A DNA stretch of 64,000 bases from NCBI RefSeq assembly GCF_023705585.1, contig NZ_BOQE01000001.1, positions 2,450,710-2,514,709 of the forward strand. The letters are read 5' to 3'. A model generated the notes under the pieces. It did no database searches and was not told the origin of the DNA. It was given only the letters and a program-made list of their open reading frames with translations. Position 1 is the stretch's first letter. The number at the start of each line of letters is the position of its first letter. The translations under genes were made by a program, and so were the position numbers. The stretch is from Collibacillus ludicampi. GTDB taxonomy: Bacteria > Bacillota > Bacilli > Tumebacillales > BOQE01. Positions 1 to 7,652 of this stretch are shown here, one piece after another.

Positions 1-1
1 T

Positions 2-151
2 CCCCACCGTCTGATGGTTATGGATTATCGCGAGATTACCGACGCCATAAAAGCACGCGAAGGAGAGCGGGCACAGAATGCAATGGGTATCTATTTGCAA
101 CGGGTGAAAGAGGCGATTGATTCAAGCAAGAAACGACAGGGTAGCAAGTGA
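2..151 (+). CDS. C-terminal end of a GntR/FadR-type (FCD domain) transcriptional regulator, partial
   Basis: Only the last 49 codons are in the window; the reading frame is open from base 2 to the TGA at 149-151. The translated end has the helix pattern of the FCD ligand-binding domain of FadR-subfamily GntR regulators: HRLMVMDYREITDAIKAR followed by an Ala/Met helix and a Leu-Gln-Arg-Val helix. The effector cannot be told. A strong hairpin terminator starts on the stop codon. The family call rests on the C-terminal helices alone. Confidence 0.6.
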   Translation, partial: PHRLMVMDYREITDAIKAREGERAQNAMGIYLQRVKEAIDSSKKRQGSK

Positions 152-179
152 AAGACCGGGTTACCACTACCCGGTCTTT
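151..179. terminator. Bidirectional intrinsic terminator
   Basis: A perfect 10-bp inverted repeat, AAAGACCGGG (151-160) and CCCGGTCTTT (170-179), separates the convergent GntR fragment and the glycosyltransferase. The arms supply T-rich ends on both strands. Confidence 0.8.
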
Positions 180-183
180 CCTC

Positions 184-1221
184 TTATTGTTTGCAGCCTC
201 CACAGATTACCTCAACCTCTGCACAAGCTTCACGATACAATGATTCGAATTGATTGATCTCGTTTTCAACTGAATAAAATGTTTCGACGGTCAGGCGTCC
301 CGCTTCGCCAAGGCGCGCACGCAACTCGCTATCAAGAATTAGTGTTCTTGCTTTTTCAGCAAGTTCGTCGGCATCACGGAAGAGCAAACCGTTTTTCCCA
401 TCTTCTATCAGATCAATATTTCCGGGTACGTGTGAAGCGAGAACAGGCTTACGCAAAGACATCGCTTCAAGCAAGGCATGTGAGAGGCCCTCTGACTTCG
501 ATGTATTCATGACGACATCGGAGACTTTCATCAATGCGGGCATCTCTTCATGAGGAACCTCGCCCAAATATTTCATCCATTCGCTTTCCGCAAGTTTTGT
601 CTCCAGCAGTGAAAAGAGTTTCTCATCCATCCGTGGGCCGGCGAGGACGAAACGGATTTGCGGAAACTCTTTATGAATGCTGCTTAGTGGTTCATAAGCA
701 AACAAAGGGTCTTTCACGGGCCGAATCCCTGCCGGAAGCAGAAAGATGAAATCATCTTGTCCGAAGCCGTACTCTTCACGGCTTTTCGTTGATCCCTGAG
801 GGAGATCTACCCCAAGATTGATGACGACTGCTTTTCCTGCAACTTCCGGTAAAGCTTCGATCAATTCGTTCCGCGCGGAATGTGTTAAAACGATGATCCT
901 TGAGGCATAGTGAAGTACATCAAGCATCATTTCATGGGTATCCGCCTGATAAAAATATTCATTCACATCCGTTCCCGTAATCGTCAGTATCATGGGTTTA
1001 TGCAACCGCTTCAGATCAGGCAGCACACGACAGCCCGTGCGATATGCATTATAGACATGAACAAGATCGGCTTGAGCAAAATCGTTTTCCGTGACTTGAT
1101 CGGCATTGACAATATGAATGCGGATCCCGCGTGGCGCCAAACCGCGCTTCAATCGATGGGAGTACGTGACGTTGCCGCCTGATGCGGGTTGCCCTGGGGG
1201 AAGGATCAAAAGAACGTTCAT
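184..1221 (-). CDS. Glycosyltransferase family 4 (GT-B fold) protein
   Basis: A 345-residue cytosolic or membrane-associated glycosyltransferase. The N-terminus has the GT-B start (MNVLLILPPGQPASGGNVTY, with the GG acceptor loop). The C-terminal half carries the family-4 nucleotide-sugar site: SDVVMNTSKSEGLSHALLEA, where the Glu and the following helix bind the donor, then GNIDLIEDGKNGLLF. It is likely to transfer a sugar to a small molecule, lipid or wall polymer; neither donor nor acceptor can be read from sequence. The start ATG at 1221 is preceded by AACGAGG at close spacing. The gene stands alone, convergent with the upstream regulator. The last residues (CGGCKQ) contain two cysteines, unusual for the family. 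Confidence 0.85.
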   Translation of the reverse strand: MNVLLILPPGQPASGGNVTYSHRLKRGLAPRGIRIHIVNADQVTENDFAQADLVHVYNAYRTGCRVLPDLKRLHKPMILTITGTDVNEYFYQADTHEMMLDVLHYASRIIVLTHSARNELIEALPEVAGKAVVINLGVDLPQGSTKSREEYGFGQDDFIFLLPAGIRPVKDPLFAYEPLSSIHKEFPQIRFVLAGPRMDEKLFSLLETKLAESEWMKYLGEVPHEEMPALMKVSDVVMNTSKSEGLSHALLEAMSLRKPVLASHVPGNIDLIEDGKNGLLFRDADELAEKARTLILDSELRARLGEAGRLTVETFYSVENEINQFESLYREACAEVEVICGGCKQ

Positions 1222-1383
1222 ATAACCTCGTTCCTTTCCATGAAAAACCTTGAAAATGATCGGGGTGTACCCTCTGAATCATCAGAGAAAAACTTCATCC
1301 ATGTTCTTCTCTTGCTGTCAAAAAGACAAGAATGTTATCATGATCAACAGACAGGCCATCAAGCACGATGAGGGGGGAATACG

Positions 1384-1605
1384 ATGGCACAGCAAAGTCC
1401 GATGCCCGCAAAATTTCGAGTGATGTTTTTCATTCTCGCGCTCAGCGTGATGTCTTGCTTTGCAGCCGTTGGGATCATGTTCTCGGAACAACGTTATCCG
1501 CTTGTTCTTCTGTTTTTATTTCTCGGGTTGATGCTTGCTGGTTTCGGCTTCATGACTCGCAAGAAACTTTTGTTGCGGCTGGTAGGACCCAAGCCCAAAA
1601 AATAA
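1384..1605 (+). CDS. Small two-TM membrane protein, YlaF/DUF5325-like
   Basis: A 73-residue protein with two hydrophobic segments (about residues 12-32 and 38-56) joined by a short loop (SEQRYP) and a basic C-terminus (RKK...KPKK), predicting both ends in the cytoplasm. The layout and the SE-R-P-L-L-L-F pattern resemble the YlaF/DUF5325 family of Bacilli, which has no known function. A strong ribosome site (AGGGGGG, 6 nt before ATG) supports the start. The 187 nt to the next gene hold no clear gene. Confidence 0.7.
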   Translation: MAQQSPMPAKFRVMFFILALSVMSCFAAVGIMFSEQRYPLVLLFLFLGLMLAGFGFMTRKKLLLRLVGPKPKK

Positions 1606-1792
1606 AGGAAGAAAATTGGGGGAGCCTTTTCATGGGTTTCCCCATGCTGTTTGTAGCCGGTCTGACGTTATCCATACGCCTAATGTACGTACTTTATTGC
1701 TTAATCATGTATTGCGGCATTCTTATTGAAGATGATTGTCTCGTTGTATCGGAGTTTTGTCAAGGGATTTGCTGTGATAGGGAGGCGGTCGG

Positions 1793-2497
1793 ATGGAAGA
1801 ACGGAAACGTTTAATCTTCATTGTCGACGACGATGAAACCGTTCGTATGATCATGGAACGTTATTTACAAGCGGAGGGGTTTAGGGTACAAACGTTTGCT
1901 CTGGCAGAAGATGCCCTGGAGGCCTGGGAGCGGGAAGCGCCCGATATGTTCATCATCGATATCATGATGCCTGGAGTCGACGGATATGAGTTGTGCCGAA
2001 GGATTCGAGCCAGAAGCATGGTTCCCATCATCATGGTATCCGCGAAAGATGATGAGGTTGATAAAATTGTAGGTTTGGAATTGGGATCCGATGATTATCT
2101 TTCCAAACCGTTTTCCCCGCGTGAACTGGTGGTGCGCGTGAAAACGATGTTCCGTCGAATCGACGCCATGTTATCGGGAAAAGTTGAAACTGAAAAACAG
2201 CCGGTTTTGCAGATCGGAGATTTGAAATTGTATCTGGACGAACGAAGAATTACGAAAGAGGATACGGAGATTTCGCTCACAACAAAAGAGTATGACCTCT
2301 TCTCCTACCTTGCCACCAATCGAAACAAGGCATTTACACGTGAACAGTTACTCAATCAAGTATGGGGGTATGATTATATCGGCGACGAGCGGGCCATCGA
2401 TGATCTCGTAAAGCGACTTCGAAAAAAATTAAGAGCTGCCGACTCATCCGTTGAAATCAAAACGGTGTGGGGTTATGGATATAAGTTGGAAGGGTAA
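1793..2497 (+). CDS. OmpR/PhoB-family response regulator
   Basis: A 234-residue response regulator. The receiver domain spans about 6-120, with acidic residues D12-D14, phosphoacceptor D56 in FIIDIMMPG, and K105 in SKPFSP. A winged-helix DNA-binding domain follows (about 135-232) with LTTKEYDLFSYLA and VWGYGYKLEG. It would be phosphorylated by the histidine kinase encoded directly downstream (start codon 1 nt after this stop) and then bind tandem DNA repeats. A GGGAGG site precedes the ATG. The two genes are clearly co-transcribed; the regulated targets are unknown. Confidence 0.93.
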   Translation: MEERKRLIFIVDDDETVRMIMERYLQAEGFRVQTFALAEDALEAWEREAPDMFIIDIMMPGVDGYELCRRIRARSMVPIIMVSAKDDEVDKIVGLELGSDDYLSKPFSPRELVVRVKTMFRRIDAMLSGKVETEKQPVLQIGDLKLYLDERRITKEDTEISLTTKEYDLFSYLATNRNKAFTREQLLNQVWGYDYIGDERAIDDLVKRLRKKLRAADSSVEIKTVWGYGYKLEG

Positions 2498-2498
2498 A

Positions 2499-3860
2499 AT
2501 GATGAAAAAGACGATCGGAAAAAAACTGGTTTATACGTATTTACTGTTGATCATCTTTACTCTCTCCGTTTCTGGCACATTATTCTATGCCATGATCAAA
2601 CAATTCTTGGTCAATGAAGCGATGCGGACATTGCATACGGAAGCAAACAATTTGGTTAAAGTGTTCGGCAGTTCGGGTGTAGATGAACTGCCGATACGCA
2701 GAAAGGTGTTGTCGCTGATTATTGAAAGCGACTATTTGATCGTGGATAAAAGCGATCAAAGGATCGTGCAGTCAGGAAGGAATATTCCTAAGGGAATACG
2801 CTTTCCTGTGGAATTGAAAGACGTTTTCATAAACGGTGAAGAAATGGAAGGAATGAGCGTATTCAGAGGAGAAGACATCGTGTATGTCGCTTTGCCCATG
2901 TATTCGGAAAAAACGGGACAAGTGACGCGTGCGCTCGTTTTGTTGACGGATCTGCAACAAATTCGCAGCTCCACTCAAAACATCCTTTTCGTGTTACTCA
3001 AAGGTTTTTCCATTACTCTTCCCATCATGTTTGTGATTGCTTATGTGATGATGCGGTCACTCACGCGTCCGTTACAGGTTTTGCGTCAGGCGGTTGGCCG
3101 ATTGGCGAACCGCGATTTTACCCCACCTGAAATCGTGAGAAGCGGTGATGAACTGGAAGCTCTCTCTCGTGAATTCAGAAGGATGACGTTTGCGCTCAAG
3201 CATTACGATGAAGCGCAACGGCGATTTCTACAAAATGCTTCCCATGAGTTAAAAACCCCGTTGATGGCTATTCAGGGCTATGCGGAAGGAATACGCGACG
3301 GTATCTTTCGTGATGAAGAAGCCGACAAAGGGCTAGAAGTCATCACGAGAGAGAGCAAGCGTCTGAAAAAGATTGTGGATGAATTAATCTACTTATCCAA
3401 ATTGGAAACGATGGACGATATGTACGATCGGAAACCGGAAGATCTCAAGGAAATCATTCAGGAATGCGCAATAGGAGTGGAGAGTATCGCGCGGCAAAAA
3501 GGCGTGCATATCACGACACAAACAGAGGAATGTCCGGCCTTGTTGCTGGATCGGGATAAAATCTCTCAGGCGATCATAAACTTATTGGCTAACGGAATCC
3601 GGCACGCCCGCCAAACGGTAGCCATTCGCTTATCTCGTTTACCGCATGGGATCCGCATTACGATCGAAGATGATGGACCAGGTTTACGTGAAGAAGATAT
3701 GAATCGCATATTTGAACGTTTCTTTCATGGAGATACCGGGGATACCGGTCTTGGACTGGCCATCACGCGTGCCATCATCGAAAAAAGCGGGGGGACGATC
3801 ACCGCGGGAAATCGTGAAGAAGGAGGAGCGGTGTTTGCTATCGAGTTTCTGAACATCTAG
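2499..3860 (+). CDS. Two-component sensor histidine kinase (HAMP-HisKA-HATPase_c)
   Basis: 453 residues from the ATG at 2499, chosen because GGAAGGG lies just upstream in the end of the regulator gene; an in-frame ATG at 2451 inside that gene is less likely. TM1 (about 9-31), an extracytoplasmic sensor of about 140 residues, TM2 (about 163-187), HAMP linker, HisKA with the phosphoacceptor H249 in NASHELKTPL, then an ATPase domain with N-box NLLANGIRHA, DDGPGL and GDTGLGLAI. The sensor loop resembles no ligand family I recognise. It forms a pair with the preceding response regulator. Confidence 0.93.
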   Translation: MMKKTIGKKLVYTYLLLIIFTLSVSGTLFYAMIKQFLVNEAMRTLHTEANNLVKVFGSSGVDELPIRRKVLSLIIESDYLIVDKSDQRIVQSGRNIPKGIRFPVELKDVFINGEEMEGMSVFRGEDIVYVALPMYSEKTGQVTRALVLLTDLQQIRSSTQNILFVLLKGFSITLPIMFVIAYVMMRSLTRPLQVLRQAVGRLANRDFTPPEIVRSGDELEALSREFRRMTFALKHYDEAQRRFLQNASHELKTPLMAIQGYAEGIRDGIFRDEEADKGLEVITRESKRLKKIVDELIYLSKLETMDDMYDRKPEDLKEIIQECAIGVESIARQKGVHITTQTEECPALLLDRDKISQAIINLLANGIRHARQTVAIRLSRLPHGIRITIEDDGPGLREEDMNRIFERFFHGDTGDTGLGLAITRAIIEKSGGTITAGNREEGGAVFAIEFLNI

Positions 3861-3896
3861 GAAAGTCGAAGCCTTACTTACATGGGAGTGCTGAAC

Positions 3897-5006
3897 ATGG
3901 ACAAAAATGGAGCGAAACAGAGCGGACGGGATGCGATGAAGCGATATCTCTTACAAGTGCTGGAGGTTGTTATCTTACTGATATTCGTAGCAATCGCGGG
4001 TTTTCTTTTTGCGAAAACACTCGATTATACGATGCCATTTGTCCTTGGACTCGTATTCGCCCTGCTGTTAAATCCGATCGTCGTGTTTCTTGAACGGCGG
4101 GGCTTTAAGCGATCGCTCGCGATTCTCACCTCTATGGTAATCACTTTTGGAGTTCTTTTCGCCTTGCTCAGTTATACGATTGTGAAAATCGCGCAGGAAG
4201 TCTTCCTCTTGACGGAGGTTATTCCTTCGTTTGTGAATCGAGTAAGCGATTGGATGACTTCCCGTTCAACGCAGAGCCAATTTTTACTCGGGCAATTGCC
4301 TCCGCAGATCGTCGATTCGATCAATAAGTCTTCTCTCGAGATTCTTGATAAGATCAAGATGGCTGCGATGTCAGTCTTGACGGAGATCATGCACGTGTTT
4401 GCCGCACTCCCCGAGTGGATCGTTATCATCGTTATCGGTTTGATCGCCGCTTATTTCTTTCTTAACGGGAAGGAAAAAATCATTAAAAATCTATGTGCGA
4501 TTTTGCCTCCTACGTGGGATTCTAAAATCTCCATAGTCTTACGGGATGTCAATCGTGCATTTATCGGCTTGATACGTGCGGAAGGGATTTTGCTTGCGAT
4601 TACGATCGTATTTGCTGTTGTCGGCCTTCTGCTGTTGCAAGTGAATTATGCCATTACCTTAGGCGTAATCATTGGTATCGCCGGTTTTGTACCTGTTGTA
4701 GGCACCGGGTTGATCATCATCCCCTGGGCAGGGTATGAATTCTTTCTCGGGGATTTATGGATGGCGGTGAAATTGTTGACGCTGCAAGCATTGATCGTTG
4801 TCGTGCGTCACGTAATCGAGCCGAAGATCTTTGCGGAAAACGTCGGTTTGGATACATTGTCGACTTTGTTTGCGATGTATGTAGGTTTGCGGGGGTTCGG
4901 GGTCATCGGATTGTTCCTTGGACCGATCATCCTCATTGGTATCCGATCACTTTTGCGTGCCCGTATTTTTGCCGACATCGTTCCAAGTGACAAAATCATC
5001 GAATGA
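3897..5006 (+). CDS. AI-2E family transporter / YtvI-like permease
   Basis: A polytopic inner-membrane protein of 369 residues with about eight hydrophobic segments and the AI-2E transporter (PF01594) signatures: the N-terminal PFVLGLVFALLLNPIVVFLERRG block and the C-terminal glycine-rich G-I-A-G-F-V-P-V-V-G-T and RHVIEPKIFAENVGLDTL blocks. Length and layout fit the YtvI sporulation-associated branch of Bacilli; the transported substrate is unknown. GGGAG at 3884 favours the ATG at 3897 over the one at 3882. The HesB-like gene follows after 20 nt, probably in the same transcript. Confidence 0.85.
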   Translation: MDKNGAKQSGRDAMKRYLLQVLEVVILLIFVAIAGFLFAKTLDYTMPFVLGLVFALLLNPIVVFLERRGFKRSLAILTSMVITFGVLFALLSYTIVKIAQEVFLLTEVIPSFVNRVSDWMTSRSTQSQFLLGQLPPQIVDSINKSSLEILDKIKMAAMSVLTEIMHVFAALPEWIVIIVIGLIAAYFFLNGKEKIIKNLCAILPPTWDSKISIVLRDVNRAFIGLIRAEGILLAITIVFAVVGLLLLQVNYAITLGVIIGIAGFVPVVGTGLIIIPWAGYEFFLGDLWMAVKLLTLQALIVVVRHVIEPKIFAENVGLDTLSTLFAMYVGLRGFGVIGLFLGPIILIGIRSLLRARIFADIVPSDKIIE

Positions 5007-5026
5007 GAAAAAGGAGGGAAGTGGCA

Positions 5027-5338
5027 ATGACCGTTCATGTAACGGAACGTGCAAAAAAATCGCTGGAACACTGGCTGTCTCCGGAGCAACCGGTTGTATA
5101 CTTGCGCGTAATGATGATCATGGAAGGCGGTTGAAGCGCCACGATGACATATGATTTGGTTCTGGATGAACCAAGACCGGATGATGATATTTTCGATTAC
5201 GGCCCCATACATGTGGTCGTAGACCGCGCTTCGCGAATCTATATGGATGACACCGTCACCATCGACTACGATGAGGAAAAAGGCGGGTATGTATTGAAAA
5301 GTCCGAGTCAAATCATCCCGGGGGTATTCAGGTTATAG
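5027..5338 (+). CDS. HesB/IscA-like protein, probable selenoprotein with in-frame TGA (Sec36)
   Basis: One frame runs from the ATG at 5027 (AGGAGGG 8 nt upstream) to TAG 5336-5338, interrupted only by TGA at 5132-5134. Read through, it gives a 103-residue A-type iron-sulfur/HesB fold protein: strand-helix start VTERAKKSLEHWL, the GG-x-SATMTYDLVLDEP motif, then VVVDRASRIYMDD and GGYVLKSP. The TGA sits exactly at the first conserved Cys of the GGCSG motif. The C-terminal CxC of true IscA is absent, as in other HesB-like paralogues. A hairpin 28 nt after the TGA fits a bacterial SECIS. HesB-like selenoproteins are an established family; that this gene is one is inference. The alternative is a nonsense pseudogene, but a mutation landing on the one catalytic Cys with a SECIS behind it would be a striking coincidence. 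The 3' part (from 5161) comes from the integrated element. Confidence 0.75.
5156..5174 (+). promoter_or_regulatory. Candidate bacterial SECIS element
   Basis: A perfect 7-bp stem TTGGTTC / GAACCAA closes a 5-nt loop TGGAT. The apical loop begins 28 nt after the TGA, and its second base is G. Bacterial SECIS elements need a short stem, an apical loop with G in the first two positions, and a UGA-to-loop distance of roughly 16-37 nt; all are met. The stem is coding, so its bases are also constrained by the protein. Confidence 0.6.
5161..5338 (+). repeat. Left direct repeat (attL side), element-borne 3' end of the HesB-like gene
   Basis: It aligns without gaps to 23991-24168. The first roughly 135 bp differ at one base (5203 C versus T), then differences accumulate toward the stop codon (SPSQ versus SPGQ, FRL versus FFL). 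Similarity starts abruptly at 5161, so the crossover should lie near the left edge. The copy next to the integrase is then the element's own and keeps the protein intact. Confidence 0.9.
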
Positions 5339-5456
5339 AAGACGAATGGTAAAGTTCTCTTCGTTAAAAATGGGCAGAACTTTATTACTCGTATACGTGA
5401 ACGTTATCATAATGACTTCCTTCTCCATGTAAAAATGGAAAAAGGAGGTCTTTATT

Positions 5457-6495
5457 TTGGATAAACGAAAAGGTCGTAAGGCAATAAGACAGAGACAAAC
5501 GGTAGTGTATAATAGCCCAAAATACACTTTGGATCAGGCGTTTAATCTTTATACTCACGCCAAAGTGACGGAAGGTTTAAGAGAGAGCACACTCAAAGAT
5601 CACAAAAGAATGTTTGATTATTTTATGCGTTGGCTAGAAAAGTCTCATCATGAAATTCAATATGTGGATGAAATAACTACAAGTCTTTTGCGAGAATATG
5701 TGTATTACATGTTGAACGATCAACAATTATACGAGGGACGAATACACAAACCAAAGGTATCGAAAGTGGGATTAGGTAATCAGACGGTTAATTTACGCAT
5801 TACCAAGCTGAAAGCGTTTTTCAATTTCTTAGTGAATGAAAACATCATATCTGATAATCCTGCGGAAAAAATAAAACGGCTGCGTGTAGAAGAGGATACA
5901 ATCGGAGCATTTACAGATGAGCAAATTGATTTACTGCTTGCGCAACCTGATCGTAGAAATTTTGCTCAGAATCGTGACTACGTATTAATGCGCTTTCTTC
6001 TTGAGTCTGGCTGCCGTATCAATGAGGTCTTATCTCTGAAAATATCGAACATCGATTTTCAAACACGACTTATCACATTGCCCGGATCACAAAATAAGAA
6101 TCGTAGAACGAGAGTCATTCCAATATCAAAAGACATGGTTAGGTTATTGATGGAATTAATCGCAGAAAATAAGACGTATTTTCCTGATACGGAATATGTA
6201 TTTTTAACAAATTACGGTGAACCTATTTCACAAAGAACGATTGGGCGAAAAATTCAAGAGTACGGTAAAAAAGCCGGTATAGCGAATCAGGTGCGTTGTT
6301 CACCGCACACTTTTCGTCATACATTCGCCAAAAACTTCCTTATGGCAGGTGGCGATATTATCGCCTTACAACGCATTCTAGGTCATAGCACAATGGATAT
6401 GGCGCAAATATGTACAGCATACGCCTGATGATTTATTGGCATCGCATGATCGTTACGTCATGAACTTGAAGATGAAACATAAAAAACGCTTATAG
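5457..6495 (+). pseudogene. Tyrosine recombinase/integrase, frameshifted at the catalytic tyrosine
   Basis: TTG start at 5457 behind AAGGAGGT. The N-terminal SAM-like core-binding domain (about 20-130) and catalytic domain are clear: Arg in ESGCRINEVL, HTFRHTF (H-x-x-R) and LGHSTMDMAQI. At about 6407-6412 the frame breaks: the open frame ends in ICTAYA-TGA (stop 6428). Adding two bases (ATAT to ATATAT) gives QIYVQHTPDD and a normal tail ending at 6495. The missing bases fall on the codon for the nucleophilic Tyr. It is either a real inactivation that traps the element or a read error in a TA run. Confidence 0.85.
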
Positions 6496-6523
6496 ATCAT
6501 ATTCACCAGATCATCTCATTATC

Positions 6524-6546
6524 ACCGCCGTTTGGCGGTATTTTTG
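6524..6546 (+). terminator. Intrinsic terminator of the integrase gene
   Basis: ACCGCC (6524-6529) pairs with GGCGGT (6534-6539) around a GTTT loop, followed by A and TTTTT. Confidence 0.85.
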
Positions 6547-6603
6547 CTTTTCAAGCAGGATAATACCCACCTTTACAGCGAATGAATTTGTGAGGTGGGG
6601 TTC

Positions 6604-6795
6604 GTGAAATGTAGGTTAAAGGAGATACTTGAGGAACGTGGCATCAAACAAAAATGGCTATGTGAACGCACTGGTGTTGGAGTTTCACACATGAGTCGAA
6701 TCATAGGTGGAAAGATGATTCCAACACTCGAAGTTGCTTTTAAAATAGCCGCAGCATTAGGATTGACCGTTCATGATATTTGGGAGCCTGATTAG
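6604..6795 (+). CDS. Small Cro/CI-type (XRE) HTH regulator
   Basis: About 63 residues, almost entirely one helix-turn-helix domain: LKEILEERGIKQKWLCERTG then VGVSHMSRIIGGKMIPTLE and an IAAALGLTVHDIWEP closing helix. It probably controls element excision or replication genes. The GTG at 6604 is preferred because the GAGGTGGGG ribosome site overlaps the alternative GTG at 6595. A terminator overlaps the stop codon. Confidence 0.85.
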   Translation: MKCRLKEILEERGIKQKWLCERTGVGVSHMSRIIGGKMIPTLEVAFKIAAALGLTVHDIWEPD

Positions 6796-6804
6796 GCTCT
6801 TTTT
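6784..6804 (+). terminator. Intrinsic terminator after the XRE regulator
   Basis: GAGCCT (6784-6789), GATT loop, AGGCTC (6794-6799), then TTTTT. The stem includes the gene's stop codon. Confidence 0.85.
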
Positions 6805-7028
6805 CATTTGTATGAATTTTTTATTGTATAGACATGCAATTATGGCAAGCACATTGGCGTATACCTTAACCATCATCACGTAACGAATCCCCTTTTCCCT
6901 TTTTCCCACACATTGTACTCGTCCACGCATGTACTTCCCACGTCACACCTGACTTTGCGATGCGGATTCTGATCCTGTTAGATTCAGCGCTGATTCGAGG
7001 CGGATTCAACAAAAGGAGATGATTGTCC

Positions 7029-7235
7029 ATGAACCCGATTTTCTTCTTCAAACTCGAAGAAATGGCACAAAAACTCGTTCAGTATTACATCGATAAGGGG
7101 TACTCTACCGGAAAAGCTGTGCGCCTTGCTCGCGACGTGTTCGACCAAGCGATAAGCAAGTTTTTTGATCTTGGATATGCCGTCGTTCATGATGGATTTC
7201 TTCATATCCTCCAAGCAATTGGGGGTATGTTCTAA
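7029..7235 (+). CDS. Small hypothetical protein, first gene of the FtsK/relaxation cluster
   Basis: 68 residues, mostly amphipathic helix (LEEMAQKLVQYYIDKGYSTG, then ARDVFDQAISKFFDLGYAVV). No family recognised. AGGAG at 7013 is about 11 nt before this ATG; a TTG at 7023 is a second possible start. It is the first of a string of tiny overlapping genes that ends with the FtsK-like ATPase, so it may belong to the same DNA-processing module. Confidence 0.65.
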   Translation: MNPIFFFKLEEMAQKLVQYYIDKGYSTGKAVRLARDVFDQAISKFFDLGYAVVHDGFLHILQAIGGMF

Positions 7236-7354
7236 TGCCTATTTGGCCAGGACTTGTTTTCATCGGTGCGCTTGAAATGCTGAAAGACGAAGCGACAGCA
7301 AATGCGTTTTTTCACGGAGTTGGCTATCTGATTCGCTTGGCTATTGGGGGATGA
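7235..7354 (+). CDS. Tiny hydrophobic protein (39 aa)
   Basis: The ATG overlaps the preceding stop (TAATG), indicating translational coupling. The 39 residues have a hydrophobic start (MPIWPGLVFIGALEML) and end (FFHGVGYLIRLAIGG) flanking a short charged stretch. It could be a membrane or holin-like peptide; no family recognised. Supported by tight packing rather than by similarity. Confidence 0.5.
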   Translation: MPIWPGLVFIGALEMLKDEATANAFFHGVGYLIRLAIGG

Positions 7355-7357
7355 CAC

Positions 7358-7486
7358 ATGAACATCGTCCAAATCATCGGCCTGATACTACTGAGCATGT
7401 CCACCGGTGGATGGATCGAGAACGAGCGAATGACGCGTCAAGTTCACCACCAAGAAGAGGAGGTGTACGGTGATGGGCGCGATTAA
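7358..7486 (+). CDS. Tiny single-TM protein (42 aa)
   Basis: ATG 3 nt after the previous stop. One hydrophobic N-terminal segment (NIVQIIGLILLSMSTGGW) and a charged tail (ENERMTRQVHHQEEE). The tail codes over the ribosome site and start of the next gene (overlap 7473-7486). Function unknown; membrane location is likely. Confidence 0.5.
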   Translation: MNIVQIIGLILLSMSTGGWIENERMTRQVHHQEEEVYGDGRD

Positions 7487-7652
7487 ATATCCTGGCGAAC
7501 CACCGAATCAAAGCATTGTGCTGAATTTGCTTGATATGACAGCGAATCACCAACGTAAAACGATTGTTGTCGTGTTGTTGATTGGTGCGTGGTTCATTTT
7601 CAAGGGTGCGGACATATTAGCTCATTGGGTGGATCGATGGTTTTGGTTCTGA
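7473..7652 (+). CDS. Small single-TM membrane protein (59 aa)
   Basis: ATG at 7473, preceded by AGGAGGTG at about 7458. A polar N-terminus (MGAIKYPGEPPNQS), then one membrane span (TIVVVLLIGAWFIFKGADIL) and an aromatic end (WVDRWFWF). It overlaps the FtsK-like gene downstream by 16 nt, suggesting coupled synthesis and possibly a membrane partner for that ATPase. No family recognised. Confidence 0.6.
   Translation: MGAIKYPGEPPNQSIVLNLLDMTANHQRKTIVVVLLIGAWFIFKGADILAHWVDRWFWF

Noticed and set aside
5126-5140. GGCG...CGCC hairpin spanning the TGA as the SECIS
   Set aside because: The TGA would lie in its loop; bacterial SECIS elements lie after the UGA. The stem at 5156-5174 has the right distance and loop.
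4808-5311. Long minus-strand frame antisense to the permease and HesB-like gene
   Set aside because: Shadow of real plus-strand genes; no start context and no recognisable domain.
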